Positions 40,260 to 49,304 of a stretch of DNA of 64,000 nucleotides are shown here, piece by piece; the stretch's first letter is position 1; the number at the start of each line of letters is the position of its first letter. The notes beneath the pieces are model-generated. The model made no database searches, was not told the DNA's origin, and saw only the letters and a list, made by a program, of their open reading frames with translations. Location of the stretch: contig NZ_JAUJZH010000013.1 of NCBI RefSeq assembly GCF_030486595.1, positions 62,001 through 126,000 of the forward strand, given 5' to 3'. The position numbers and the translations under genes are program-made. This DNA comes from Variovorax ginsengisoli (GTDB lineage Bacteria > Pseudomonadota > Gammaproteobacteria > Burkholderiales > Burkholderiaceae_C).

Positions 40260-42023
40260 ATGACTCAGGAAGCGCAACCGGCAGGCAGGTTCCAGGCGGC
40301 CGATGCATCCGAGCAGGGCTGGCGCGCGGCGTTTCCGCCGGCCCGGTGGCTGCGGACCTACGAACCCAGGTGGCTGGCGAAAGACGCCATCGCGGGCGTG
40401 ACCCTGGCCGCCTACGGCATCCCGGTGTCCCTGGCCTACGCATCGCTCGCCGGGCTGCCACCGCAATACGGCATCTACTGCTACCTGGTCGGCGGCCTGT
40501 TCTATGCGCTGCTGGGATCGTCTCGCCAGCTGGCGATCGGCCCCACTTCGGCGATCTCGATGCTCGTCGGCGTCACCGTCGCCGGCATGGCGGGAGGCGA
40601 TCCGCAGCGATGGGCCGGCATCGCCGCGCTGACTGCGCTGCTCATCGCGGCCATGTGCGTCCTGGCATGGCTCCTGCGCCTCAGTTCACTGGTCAACTTC
40701 ATCAGCGAGACCATCCTGCTCGGCTTCAAGGCCGGGGCGGCATTCACGATCGCCCTGACCCAGCTGCCCAAGCTTTTCGGCGTCAAGGGAGGCGGCGAGG
40801 ACTTCTTCGAGCGCCTGGTCATCCTGGGCGGTCAAATCCCCGACACCAACCTCGCCGTGCTGAGTTTCGGCCTGGTCGCGCTGGTCTTTCTGCTGCTCGC
40901 CGAAAGGTACCTGCCGGGCCGGCCGGCGGCGCTCTTCGTGGTGGTCGCCTCGACCATCGTGCTGTCGGTCACCTCGCTGGGCGACCTCGGCTTCAAGGTC
41001 GTCGGCGCGCTGCCCGAGGGGCTGCCGAGCTTCCAATTGCCCGGCCTTCGGGTGCGCGACGTGCAAGGCGTGGTGCCGCTCGCGTTCGCCTGCCTGCTGC
41101 TCTCCTATGTGGAAAGCGTCTCGGCCGCGCGCGCGCTGGCCGACGCCCACAACTACGAAATCGACCCGCGCCAGGAATTCCTCGGCCTCGGCGCGGCCAA
41201 CCTCGGCGCGGCGCTGTTCCAGGCCTATCCGGTGGCCGGGGGTCTGTCGCAGTCGTCGGTCAACGACAAGGCCGGCGCCAAGACGCCACTGGCGCTGGTC
41301 TTCGCATCGATCACGATCGGCCTGTGCCTGCTGTTCCTGACCGGCGGACTGAAAAACCTGCCCAATGTCGTGCTCGCCGCCATCGTCCTCGTGGCCGTCA
41401 AGGGACTCGTGAACATCGGCGAGATGAAGCGTCTCTGGCGTGTCAGCCGCTATGAGTTCGCGGTCTCCATGATCGCGTTCGCCGCGGTGCTGCTGCTGGG
41501 CATTCTCAACGGCGTGATCGTTGCGGTCCTGGCTTCGCTGACCTTGCTGATCGGCCGGGTCGCGCGGCCGCACGTGGCGGTCCTCGGACGGATACCGGGC
41601 ACGCGCAAGTTCTCCGACATCGAACGCAACCCCGACAACACGGCGACGCCTGGCGTGTTGATCGTCCGCGTCGACTCCGGCATGCTCTATTTCAACGTCG
41701 ACCACGTGTACGAAGCCGTGCGTCACATGGTCCGGTCGGCACCGGACAAGCCGAAGCTGGTGATCTGCGACCTGTCGACTTCGCCCCAGGTCGACCTGGC
41801 GGCGGCGAAGATGCTGTCGAAGCTGCATCAGGAACTGGCACAGGCGGGCATCCGCCTGCGCCTGGTCGCGGCGCACGCGCCGGTGCGCGACCTCCTGCGG
41901 GCCGAGGGCCTGGAAGAGCGCCTGGGCTACTTCGGACGCAGGACCTCGGTCGCCGATGCCATCGACGAGTTCGACGGCACCAGCCCCGTGGACCCACCGA
42001 CCGGCAGGCTCGCCCCCGCCTGA
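40260..42023 (+). CDS. SulP/SLC26-family anion transporter with STAS domain
   Basis: 587 residues. The 14-helix SulP membrane domain starts with WLAKDAIAGVTLAAYGIPVSLAYASLAGLPPQYGIY, then SSRQLAIGPTSAISML, the ETILLGFKAGAAFTIALTQLPKLFG stretch and GGLSQSSVNDKAGAKTPLA. Residues about 445-570 are a cytoplasmic STAS domain (GVLIVRVDSGMLYFNVDHVYEAV ... LVICDLSTSPQVDLAAAKMLSKLHQEL). It moves sulfate, bicarbonate or dicarboxylates; which one cannot be read. The K+ channel gene begins 36 bases downstream. Confidence 0.92.
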   Translation: MTQEAQPAGRFQAADASEQGWRAAFPPARWLRTYEPRWLAKDAIAGVTLAAYGIPVSLAYASLAGLPPQYGIYCYLVGGLFYALLGSSRQLAIGPTSAISMLVGVTVAGMAGGDPQRWAGIAALTALLIAAMCVLAWLLRLSSLVNFISETILLGFKAGAAFTIALTQLPKLFGVKGGGEDFFERLVILGGQIPDTNLAVLSFGLVALVFLLLAERYLPGRPAALFVVVASTIVLSVTSLGDLGFKVVGALPEGLPSFQLPGLRVRDVQGVVPLAFACLLLSYVESVSAARALADAHNYEIDPRQEFLGLGAANLGAALFQAYPVAGGLSQSSVNDKAGAKTPLALVFASITIGLCLLFLTGGLKNLPNVVLAAIVLVAVKGLVNIGEMKRLWRVSRYEFAVSMIAFAAVLLLGILNGVIVAVLASLTLLIGRVARPHVAVLGRIPGTRKFSDIERNPDNTATPGVLIVRVDSGMLYFNVDHVYEAVRHMVRSAPDKPKLVICDLSTSPQVDLAAAKMLSKLHQELAQAGIRLRLVAAHAPVRDLLRAEGLEERLGYFGRRTSVADAIDEFDGTSPVDPPTGRLAPA

Positions 42024-42058
42024 GCATCGCCGATGCGCGACCACTCGAGCCGAACCCC

Positions 42059-43168
42059 ATGCCGGTGATCGCCTTCCTGGCCGGGGCCGTGCTCGTGATG
42101 GCGACCCTGATCGACGCTTTCGAAGTGGTGCTGCTGCCACGCCCGGTGCGCCGCCGGATCCGGCTGAACAGCTACTTCTTCAAGGTCACCTGGGATGCCT
42201 GGGCCTGGTGCGCCGGCCTGTGGCCCGCCGGCCGCCGGCGAGAGGACTTCCTCGGCGTCTATGGTCCGTTCTCGATGGTCATGCTTTTCGTGCTCTGGGC
42301 CGGGTCGCTGGTGGTCGGCTTCGGCTTGATGCAGTGGGCGATGCAGGGCCTGGCGCCAGGCGCGCGCTTCGACACCCTGGTCAGCCAGGTGATCGTCAGC
42401 GGCGACGCCTTCTTCACGCTCGGCTACGGCGACATCGTGCCGCAACATACGCTGGCACGCCTGCTGGTCATCCTGGAGGCCGGCACCGGCTTCGGCTTCA
42501 TCGCGCTGAACATCGGCTACCTGCCGGTGCTCTATCAACACTTCACCCGCCGCGACCTGCAACTCATCGAGTTCTCCGCCCGCGCGGGGTCGCCCCCGAC
42601 CGCCGCGACATTGCTCGGATGGCACGCGCACGGCACTACGGAGGAACTCGAGCGCTGGCTGAGGGACTGGGAGATCTGGGCCAGCGACCTGATCGAGAGC
42701 CACGCCGTCTATCCGATGCTCGCGTTCTACCGCTCCCAGCACGAAGGCCACTCCTGGCTCGGCTCGCTGGCCGTGGTGCTCGACGTCTGCACCCTGCTGA
42801 TCGCAGGCGCCGACGACGCGCAGCGCCACCAGGCCACCGCGACCTTCGCGGCACTGCGACGCATCCTCGACGAAGCCAGCGAATCGCTGCAGGTGCCACC
42901 CGCGCACGGCGCGCCCCCGCGCCGGCTGGACGCGGAGGCGATGTGCGTTCTCGTGGCCACGATCCGCAGGATCATTCCTCGCTGGCACGACGACGATGGC
43001 GCACTCAGGGCCATCCGGCTCCTGCGAGCCACCTACGAGCCCCGGCTCCAGGGCCTTGCCGCCTACCTGCTGCTTCCCCTGCCCGACTGGATCAACCCCG
43101 CCATGGCGGCCGAGCGCTTCAGCCGGGACGCGGTGGTCCTGCAACTCACCAGGGGGCGCCCGGATTGA
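42059..43168 (+). CDS. two-transmembrane potassium-channel-like protein
   Basis: 369 residues. An N-terminal helix (4-26), a second helix around 70-92, a pore loop with selectivity filter TLGYGD at 120-125 in SGDAFFTLGYGDIVPQ, and an inner helix LARLLVILEAGTGFGFIALNIGYLPVLYQHF. The C-terminal 200 residues are cytoplasmic and helical, without an RCK/TrkA domain. The filter is TLGYGD rather than TVGYGD; both conduct K+. The gene sits 36 bases after SulP, so the pair may balance charge during anion transport (inference). Confidence 0.85.
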   Translation: MPVIAFLAGAVLVMATLIDAFEVVLLPRPVRRRIRLNSYFFKVTWDAWAWCAGLWPAGRRREDFLGVYGPFSMVMLFVLWAGSLVVGFGLMQWAMQGLAPGARFDTLVSQVIVSGDAFFTLGYGDIVPQHTLARLLVILEAGTGFGFIALNIGYLPVLYQHFTRRDLQLIEFSARAGSPPTAATLLGWHAHGTTEELERWLRDWEIWASDLIESHAVYPMLAFYRSQHEGHSWLGSLAVVLDVCTLLIAGADDAQRHQATATFAALRRILDEASESLQVPPAHGAPPRRLDAEAMCVLVATIRRIIPRWHDDDGALRAIRLLRATYEPRLQGLAAYLLLPLPDWINPAMAAERFSRDAVVLQLTRGRPD

Positions 43169-43229
43169 GGACGCGCTTTTTGAGACGGCTCTCATGGCCC
43201 GGATCGGCCGCGTTCCCTACGATCAAGGC

Positions 43230-43658
43230 ATGCAGACCCCCTCCAACCTCTCTTCGCGCAACAGCCTTTTCGGCTTTGGAATCCTTCGCCGGCCGCACCG
43301 GGTCCAACCGTCCCCGGCGGTCTCCACCGTCGCTGCCTTCGACATCCCGGCGCCGTTCACGCAAGAGCAGGCCGAGTGGATCCTCGCGCTGCACAAGCTG
43401 GGTGTCCGCGACCGAAGCCGCGCGACGCAGGTCCTTCACGACTGGACCCCGGCGCGATGCTCGCCGGCGCAAGCCACCTGCATCGAGGCCTTGCTGGATC
43501 TCGACGCCCAGGACCTGCATGACACCCTCGCGGACGCCATGGAAGACTGCGACTTGTGCGGCCGCCTCGCGGATGACGCTCAGCGATCCCTGCGCAGCAG
43601 CTGCCTCAAGGTCGGCCGCGCCGCCGACCTGGCCGCGGCCTCCGTCCGCTCGCGATAG
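43230..43658 (+). CDS. hypothetical protein
   Basis: 142 residues from the ATG at 43230; an ATG at 43194 would add 12 residues. No family is recognised. It looks soluble and mostly helical (FTQEQAEWILALHKLGVRDRSRATQVLHDW; EALLDLDAQDLHDTLADAMEDC), with a CDLC motif near residue 110 and two further Cys. The end overlaps the convergent gene at 43580-44137 by 79 bases, so the exact 3' part is less sure. Confidence 0.5.
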   Translation: MQTPSNLSSRNSLFGFGILRRPHRVQPSPAVSTVAAFDIPAPFTQEQAEWILALHKLGVRDRSRATQVLHDWTPARCSPAQATCIEALLDLDAQDLHDTLADAMEDCDLCGRLADDAQRSLRSSCLKVGRAADLAAASVRSR

Positions 43659-44137
43659 GCGGTGCGCTGGGCCTGCAGCACAGACGCGAGTGCCGAGACG
43701 CTGGCCTTGTCGTAGCGCCACACGCCTATCACCGCGAAATGGCCGGCTTGGCCGGGATGCGGCTTGGGATGGATCCGCACACCGCTCGTGCCGATGCTTT
43801 GCAGGATCTCGGCGCGGGCACTGGCCAGCGTCGCCTCCCGCCCTTCGTAGCCCTCGATGTCGCGGCTGAGCTCGATGCCGATGGCGTGGATCGACGGATA
43901 GCGCTCGGCGATGAAACTCACCACCTCGGCCAGCACCAGCTTCGGCAGCGCCTTGGCGCGGAAATCGGCGAAGTCGGTGGTCAGGAAGTTCTCGAGCCGA
44001 ACTTCATCGCCGGCCGGGCTCTGGGTGACCGACTGGACCCGCCCGATCAGCGCCGGCCCGTCATACACCTCGATGCGCTCGCCCAGGACATAGGGACGGC
44101 CCTGCGGGCCGGTCAGGTGCAAACGCTGGAAAGTCAT
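43580..44137 (-). CDS. hypothetical protein
   Basis: 185 residues from the ATG at 44137. An N-terminal beta-rich part (LHLTGPQGRPYVLGERIEVYDGPALIGRVQSVTQS) is followed by an alpha/beta region that repeats Asp/Glu-rich helices (ILSDFRAKALPKLVLAEVVSFIAERYPSIHAIGIELSRDIEGYEG-like order) and an Arg-rich end. No family is recognised, though it looks like a conserved Burkholderiales protein. It is transcribed towards the gene at 43230-43658 and away from trxC on the same strand. Confidence 0.6.
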   Translation of the reverse strand: MTFQRLHLTGPQGRPYVLGERIEVYDGPALIGRVQSVTQSPAGDEVRLENFLTTDFADFRAKALPKLVLAEVVSFIAERYPSIHAIGIELSRDIEGYEGREATLASARAEILQSIGTSGVRIHPKPHPGQAGHFAVIGVWRYDKASVSALASVLQAQRTAYRERTEAAARSAARPTLRQLLRRDR

Positions 44138-44248
44138 GAATGGAAACGGTGGCCGTGACCGAACTGTACTCGGCGCCATACGGCTTTCAAGGCTTGGGCG
44201 GCCCCGGTCTGTCGCCGGCGGCACTCGCGGCCGCGGCCGGCCGCCCGC

Positions 44249-44686
44249 TCAGCGGCTGTGCGCCTCGGCCCAGCGAACGATGTCGGCCGCGCCCATGGCC
44301 CCGGCCTGGCGTGCCACCTCGCGCCCGCCCTTGAACAGCGCCAGGGTCGGAATGCTGCGGATGCCGAATCGCGCGCCCAAGGCCGGAACCGCCTCCGTAT
44401 CGACCTTGGCAAGCCGCATCCGGGGTTCGAGCCGCGCCGCCGCCTGCTCGAAACCCGGCGCCATCTGGCGGCACGGGCCGCACCAGGGCGCCCAGAAGTC
44501 GACCAGCACCGGAATCTCGTTGCGCGCGACGTGGCGATCGAAGGCGCCCTCGTCCAGGGCGGTCGATCGGCCGGCGAACAGCGGCTGGTGGCAGTGGCCA
44601 CAGTCGGGCGCGCTGGCCAGCTGCGCCGTCTGCACGCGGTTCGTGGTGTGGCAGTGCGGGCAGACGATGTGCAGCTTGTCGGTCAT
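44249..44686 (-). CDS. trxC: thioredoxin 2
   Basis: 145 residues. The N-terminal zinc-ribbon is CPHC at 9-12 and CGHC at 29-32, followed by a thioredoxin domain with WCGPC (active CGPC at 69-72) and the cis-Pro loop RSIPTLALFKGG. This two-part form is diagnostic for TrxC, a cytoplasmic thioredoxin often induced by peroxide stress. Lengths of 139-150 residues are usual. It is probably monocistronic, with the lipoprotein gene divergent 103 bases away. Confidence 0.95.
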   Translation of the reverse strand: MTDKLHIVCPHCHTTNRVQTAQLASAPDCGHCHQPLFAGRSTALDEGAFDRHVARNEIPVLVDFWAPWCGPCRQMAPGFEQAAARLEPRMRLAKVDTEAVPALGARFGIRSIPTLALFKGGREVARQAGAMGAADIVRWAEAHSR

Positions 44687-44788
44687 GGAATCTCCATCGG
44701 TGGCGGGCGAATGAGAGGCAACTGGGGGCGCGGGGCGGCAGCTGCAAGACCTGAAATAATGAACACTTAGTTACAGGAGTCTTATTTC

Positions 44789-45715
44789 GTGATCTTGAGA
44801 ACCTCTTCGACCGCCTTGGCCGTTCTGGCTGCCCTCTCCGTCCTGGCCGGTTGCGCCGGACAGTCCAGGAACCAGGCCGAGCCCGCCGCCGCGGCCAAGC
44901 CCGAGCCCGTCGCCGCCGCCCCGGCGCCCGCTCCGGCCAAGCCCGAGGTGCCGAGCACCGGCAAGACCACCTACGACCAGGTGCTGAAGATGGTTCGCGG
45001 TGCGCGCGGCGACGAGGCCAAGCTCGACAAGGCCCTGGTCGGCAAGGACCTGAGCGCGCGCATCGCCAAGGTCAAGGGCGCCGGCGACGACTTCGCGGTG
45101 CGTCCGGCCGATCCGGTCCGCTTCCGTTGCGACGAGGGCGAGTCCTTCGCGGGTGGCCAGGTGTCGTCCCGCATCGTCGGCGTCGACTGGTCTGCCGACA
45201 CCAAGCGCGCCCTGCTGCAACTCGATCGCTGCGGCCCGGCACCGGCCGTGGCGGCCTCGTCCGCACCGAAGGCCGCGCCCGCCGCCGCGCCGGCCGCGGC
45301 TGCACGGGCGGCCGCACCCGCCGCCCGCACAGGCGCCAAGCCCGGCATGGACGCCCAGGGCAACGTGATCGATTCGAGCAAGATCGAAGCCGGCAGCGGC
45401 CGCACCGTGAAGGGCATGAACGACTACGAGGGCGAGATCACCGGCAACCCGGCGCCGAACACCAAGTTCACCCAGCTGCAGATCGGCATGAGCCTGAAGC
45501 AAGTCACCGACATCGCGGGCCAGCCGACCGACTCGGGCGCCTACGTCACCGGCAAGGCCTTCATTCCGTTCTATTTCGGCGGCGACCGCACCCGGATCGA
45601 ACTCGCCTACAAGGGCCAGGGCCGGCTGATCTTCGCCGGCGGCAACCCGGGCAACATCTCCGGCGGCAACCTGGTCTGGATCATCCACAACGCGAACGAC
45701 ACCGGCTACCGGTGA
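44789..45715 (+). CDS. lipoprotein with Ala/Pro linkers and BamE-like C-terminal module
   Basis: 308 residues from the GTG at 44789 (CAGGAG about 10 bases upstream). Lipobox VLAGC. An Ala/Pro/Lys-rich linker (30-55) leads to a helical part (TTYDQVLKMVRGARGDEAKLDKALVGKDLSARI), a second Ala-rich linker and a C-terminal BamE/SmpA-like module (KFTQLQIGMSLKQVTDIAGQPTDSGAY...GNLVWIIHNANDTGY). It is probably an outer-membrane-bound or periplasmic lipoprotein with unknown partner. Confidence 0.75.
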   Translation: MILRTSSTALAVLAALSVLAGCAGQSRNQAEPAAAAKPEPVAAAPAPAPAKPEVPSTGKTTYDQVLKMVRGARGDEAKLDKALVGKDLSARIAKVKGAGDDFAVRPADPVRFRCDEGESFAGGQVSSRIVGVDWSADTKRALLQLDRCGPAPAVAASSAPKAAPAAAPAAAARAAAPAARTGAKPGMDAQGNVIDSSKIEAGSGRTVKGMNDYEGEITGNPAPNTKFTQLQIGMSLKQVTDIAGQPTDSGAYVTGKAFIPFYFGGDRTRIELAYKGQGRLIFAGGNPGNISGGNLVWIIHNANDTGYR

Positions 45716-45745
45716 TTTGCGGCCGATTGACGCTATTCAGCCACC

Positions 45746-45765
45746 GCGGAGCATCGCAACTCCGC
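45746..45765. terminator. possible hairpin between convergent lipoprotein and xth genes
   Basis: GCGGAG (45746-45751) pairs with CTCCGC (45760-45765) around an 8-base loop. There is no T-tract, so it is weak evidence for termination. Confidence 0.3.
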
Positions 45766-45781
45766 CACTGCGCCGGCGCCT

Positions 45782-46561
45782 TCAGCTCGGCAGTGCGAGA
45801 TCGACCCAGGCCGGCGCGTGGTCGCTGGCACCGGGCCGGCCGCGCACCTCCCGGTCCACGCCGGCCGCCCGCAGCAGCTGCGCCGCTTCCTCGTTCAGCA
45901 GCAGGTGGTCGATGCGCAGGCCCGCGTTGCGCGGCCAGCGCTGGCGCCAGTAGTCCCAGAAGGTGTAGATGCGTTCCTGCGGGTGCAGCGCCCGGATCGC
46001 ATCGGTCCAGCCCTGGTCGAGCAGCGCCTTGAAAGCCGCCCGGCTTTCGGGCTGCAGCAGCGCGTCGTCGCGCCAGGAGGCCGGGTTGTAGATGTCGGCA
46101 TCGGTCGGCACCACGTTGTAGTCGCCGGCCAGCACCACCGGCAGGCCGCAGCCGAAGAGCGCCTTGGCATGGGCGTCGAGGCGATCGAACCAGATCAGCT
46201 TGTAGTCGAACTTCGGGCCCGGCTGCGGATTGCCGTTGGGCAGGTAGAGGCAGCCGATCACCACGCCGTCGACCACGGCCTCGAGGTAGCGGCTTTGCGG
46301 GTCGTCGGCCATGCCGGGCAGGCCGCGGCCGGTCTCGATCGGCTCGCGCCCGCGCGCCAGGATCGCGACGCCGTTCCACGCCGGCTGGCCATGGAAGACC
46401 ACGCCGTAGCCGGCCGCGCGGATGGCCGCCGCTGGAAACTTCGCGTCCGGCGATTTCAGCTCCTGCAGGCAGGCCACGTCGGGCTTCGACTCGGCCAGCC
46501 ATTCGAGCAGCGCCGCGAGGCGGCCGTTGACGCCGTTGACATTGAAGGTGGCGATCTTCAT
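45782..46561 (-). CDS. xth: exodeoxyribonuclease III
   Basis: 259 residues, typical ExoIII length. Endonuclease/exonuclease/phosphatase fold: MKIATFNVNGVNGRL, CLQELK (metal Glu), WNGVAIL, YLPNGN, AGDYNVVPTDADIYNP, RIDHLLLN and SDHAPAWVDL (catalytic Asp/His). It removes nucleotides from the 3' end of duplex DNA and cleaves at abasic sites. The start overlaps the stop of the DUF1810 gene by 4 bases (ATGA). Xth and ExoA subtypes are hard to separate by eye. Confidence 0.92.
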   Translation of the reverse strand: MKIATFNVNGVNGRLAALLEWLAESKPDVACLQELKSPDAKFPAAAIRAAGYGVVFHGQPAWNGVAILARGREPIETGRGLPGMADDPQSRYLEAVVDGVVIGCLYLPNGNPQPGPKFDYKLIWFDRLDAHAKALFGCGLPVVLAGDYNVVPTDADIYNPASWRDDALLQPESRAAFKALLDQGWTDAIRALHPQERIYTFWDYWRQRWPRNAGLRIDHLLLNEEAAQLLRAAGVDREVRGRPGASDHAPAWVDLALPS

Positions 46562-47007
46562 GGACCGCCGCCGTCCCCCAGCGCGGCGAGCGTGAGCGGG
46601 TCCCGCTCTCCGGCATACAGGCGATCGAGCACCCGCGCGAAGACGGGCGCGGCCGTGGCCAACTCGAACAGCGTCATGCAGGAACGCAGCTTGAGATCGT
46701 CCGGCGTGCCGAAGATCTCGTGCGCGCTGCGGCCCGAGGCAGCGAGCACGAGTTCGCTGCATTCGACCAGGCGCGGGCCGAGCACGGGATGCGCGGCGTA
46801 GGCTTGTGCCTCGGCAAGGTCCGCAAGGCCGAAGAAGCGGGCGGTGGCGCTGCGCCCCAGCACGCGCAACTGGGGAAAGACGAACCACATCCAGTGGCTG
46901 GTCTTGCGCCCTGCCCTCAGCTCGCGGCACACGGCGTCGTAGACCAGCTCCTGGGCTTCGACGAAGCGCTGCAGGCCTTCGGGGTCAAGCGGCGGTCGCA
47001 TGGGCAT
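46558..47007 (-). CDS. DUF1810 family protein
   Basis: 149 residues. The family signature is LQRFVEAQELVYDAVCRELRAGRKTSHWMWFVFPQLRVLGRS and LGPRLVECSELVLAASGRSAHEIFGTPDDLKLRSCMTLF. DUF1810 proteins are small helical cytoplasmic proteins of unknown function, sometimes linked to calpastatin-like annotation. It begins 9 bases after the histidine-kinase end on the same strand and overlaps xth by 4 bases, so it may be read from the kinase promoter. Confidence 0.9.
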   Translation of the reverse strand: MPMRPPLDPEGLQRFVEAQELVYDAVCRELRAGRKTSHWMWFVFPQLRVLGRSATARFFGLADLAEAQAYAAHPVLGPRLVECSELVLAASGRSAHEIFGTPDDLKLRSCMTLFELATAAPVFARVLDRLYAGERDPLTLAALGDGGGP

Positions 47008-47016
47008 CCTGCCGCC

Positions 47017-48486
47017 TCAGCGAAGCGCGAAGCAGAACACGGCGCCCTTTTCGGCCCGCTGCTGCAGCCGGATGTCGCTGCCGTGCAGCTGCAGGATGCG
47101 CTGCACGATGACCAGCCCCAGCCCGCCGCCGCGACCGGTCGACGACGAGAACAGCGGCCGCGTGAACAGGCTCTGGCGCAGCTCGCCCGGGATGCCCGGG
47201 CCGGTGTCGCTGACCTCGACCGCGACCCCCTCACCGTCGGCGCGCAGCACCACGGCGATCTCGCCGCCTTCGGGCGTGTGGCGGATCGCGTTGTCGAGCA
47301 GATTGGTCAGCACCCGCTCGATCAGCCCGAGGTCGGCCGTCACCACCGGCAGGCCCGGCGGAATGTCGGCCACCAGCCGCTGCCGCCGCGCCTCGGCCGC
47401 CAGCTCGAACTTCTGGAACACGTCCTGCACCAGGTCGGCCAGCGCGAAGCGCTCCTTCTCAGGCTTGACGACGCCGTATTCGAGCCGCGCCAACTCGAAC
47501 AGCTCCTGCGCCAGCCGCCCCACCTTGCGGCTCTGCCCGAGCGCGATCTCGAGGTAGTGCCGGCGCTCGGCCGGCGCCAGCGTGTCGGACTTCATGAGCA
47601 GCGTCTCGAGGTAGCCGTGCAGCGAGGTCAGCGGCGTGCGCAGGTCGTGCGAGATGTTGGCGAACAGCTCGCGCCGCTGCTGGTCCTGCGTGCGCAGCTC
47701 GCGCCACTGGCCGGCGATGCGGCGGGTCATCTGGGCGAAGGCGTCGCGCAGCGTCGCGATCTCGTCGCCCCCGCCCTGCCCCGCATCGCCCAGCGTGGGC
47801 ACGCCGCTCTCCAGCGCGGCCGACCCTTCGCTGTCGAACTGCCGCACCGCCGAAGTCAACCGCCGCAGCGGCCGCGTGATGAGGTGAAACGCCGCCAGCC
47901 CCGCCAGCAGGCCCAACAGGGCCACCAGCGCGATCGACCACAGCATGGTGCGCAGCACGCTGCCGGCCGCCACGTTGGCCACCAGCGCCTCGCGCTCCTC
48001 GCCCGACAGCACCACGTACACGTAGCCGGCATCACGGCCGTCGATCTTGAGCGGCGCCGCGCTGAAGACCTTGCGCACGCCCTGGGCGCGCGGATCGTCG
48101 CCCAGCACCGGCAGGTCGGCGCCGCCCAGCAGCCGGTGGATCGGCGCCAGGTCGACCCGGTCCAGCTTGAGGTGGCCCGGCGGCGCCGCCTGGGCCTCGA
48201 TGCGCCCGTCGGGCGCCAGCAGGTAGACCTCGACACTGGGGTTGACCGCCATGAGCTTGTCGAACAGCGCGTGCACCTCGGCACGATCGAGCGCGCCGCT
48301 TTCACCGAGGATCGGGTTGCTGGCGGCGATGTGGGCCGCCAGGCCAGCCGACAGGCGCTGCGTCACCTCCTGCTCGTGGCGTCCGCTGGCCTGCAGCTGA
48401 AGCCAGGCCGAAGCCCCGCAGCAGGCCAGCAGCAGCACGGCGAACACCAGCGACAGGCGCTGCGAGAGCGTGCCGCGCAGCCTCAT
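47017..48486 (-). CDS. sensor histidine kinase
   Basis: 489 residues from the ATG at 48486. TM1 (about 8-30), a periplasmic sensor loop (35-178) with no recognised domain, TM2 (180-203), a HAMP (RPLRRLTSAVRQFDSE), then HisKA with phosphoacceptor H280 (FANISHDLRTPLTSLHGY), N-box LTNLLDNAIRHT, and G-boxes DTGPGIP and GRGGGLGLVIVQ. All kinase motifs are intact. It overlaps the response-regulator gene by 4 bases (ATGA), so it is the cognate kinase of the pair that borders the cytochrome/molybdoenzyme operon. Confidence 0.95.
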   Translation of the reverse strand: MRLRGTLSQRLSLVFAVLLLACCGASAWLQLQASGRHEQEVTQRLSAGLAAHIAASNPILGESGALDRAEVHALFDKLMAVNPSVEVYLLAPDGRIEAQAAPPGHLKLDRVDLAPIHRLLGGADLPVLGDDPRAQGVRKVFSAAPLKIDGRDAGYVYVVLSGEEREALVANVAAGSVLRTMLWSIALVALLGLLAGLAAFHLITRPLRRLTSAVRQFDSEGSAALESGVPTLGDAGQGGGDEIATLRDAFAQMTRRIAGQWRELRTQDQQRRELFANISHDLRTPLTSLHGYLETLLMKSDTLAPAERRHYLEIALGQSRKVGRLAQELFELARLEYGVVKPEKERFALADLVQDVFQKFELAAEARRQRLVADIPPGLPVVTADLGLIERVLTNLLDNAIRHTPEGGEIAVVLRADGEGVAVEVSDTGPGIPGELRQSLFTRPLFSSSTGRGGGLGLVIVQRILQLHGSDIRLQQRAEKGAVFCFALR

Positions 48487-49208
48487 CCTGTGGCCTCCTC
48501 GAGGTCGCCCGCCGCCAGCTTGTAGCCGCGCCCCCAGACGGTCAGGATGCGGCGCGGCGCGGCCGGGTCGGGCTCGACCTTCATGCGCAGGCGGTTGATG
48601 TGGGTGTTGACCGTGTGCTCGTAGCCGTCGTGCTGGTAGCCCCACACCTGGTTCAGCAGGTCGAGCCGCGAGAACACGCGCCCGGGATGGCGGGCAAGGA
48701 AATAGAGCAGGTCGAATTCGCGCGGCGTGAGCTCGATCGGTTTGCCGTCGACCTCGACCTCGCGCGCGATCGGGTCGATGCCCATCCCGGCCAGCGCCAG
48801 CCGGCCGGATTCGATGCGGGCGTTGCGCGCCATGGCCTCGGTGCGCCGCAGCAGGGCCCGCACGCGGGCCACCAGCTCGAGCACCGAGAAGGGCTTGGCC
48901 AGGTAGTCGTCGGCGCCCAGCTCCAGGCCCAGGATGCGGTGGACCTCGCTCGAGCGCGCGCTGGTGATGATGATCGGGGTATAGCGCGTCATGGCGCGGG
49001 CGCGGCGGCAGATTTCCAGGCCGTCGATGCCCGGCAGCATCAGGTCGAGCACCAGCGCATCCCAGCTGCCGCGCTCCAGTTCGCGCAGGCCGGCGTGACC
49101 GTCGGCGGCGTGCGTGACCGCGTAGCCCTCGTCGTGGAGGTGCATGCGCAGCAACTCTGCGATGTGGGCATCGTCCTCGACGATCAGAACGCGCTTGGCG
49201 GTATCCAT
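48483..49208 (-). CDS. OmpR/PhoB-family response regulator
   Basis: 241 residues. The receiver domain has acidic residues at 11-13 (VEDD), phosphoacceptor D55 (LVLDLMLPGID), T/S in IIITSA and K in YLAKPF. The C-terminal winged-helix OmpR domain (ELTPREFDLLYFLARHPGRVFSRLDLLNQVWG...VNTHINRLRMKVEPDP) recognises DNA. It is divergent from the cytochrome b/molybdoenzyme operon and lies by an inverted repeat at 49242-49268, its likely site. Confidence 0.95.
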   Translation of the reverse strand: MDTAKRVLIVEDDAHIAELLRMHLHDEGYAVTHAADGHAGLRELERGSWDALVLDLMLPGIDGLEICRRARAMTRYTPIIITSARSSEVHRILGLELGADDYLAKPFSVLELVARVRALLRRTEAMARNARIESGRLALAGMGIDPIAREVEVDGKPIELTPREFDLLYFLARHPGRVFSRLDLLNQVWGYQHDGYEHTVNTHINRLRMKVEPDPAAPRRILTVWGRGYKLAAGDLEEATG

Positions 49209-49241
49209 GGCTCATTCTCCCGCTTCCGCGGGGCCCGAGTT

Positions 49242-49268
49242 ATCACGATTAATTGAACTTTTCGTGAT
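49242..49268. promoter_or_regulatory. inverted repeat in the divergent region of the redox operon, candidate regulator site
   Basis: ATCACGA (49242-49248) and TCGTGAT (49262-49268), centres 20 bases apart, in the AT-richer gap between the response regulator and the cytochrome b gene. Confidence 0.5.
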
Positions 49269-49304
49269 GAAACGGCCACCGGGTGCGCCCAACAATCCGG
49301 CCTC

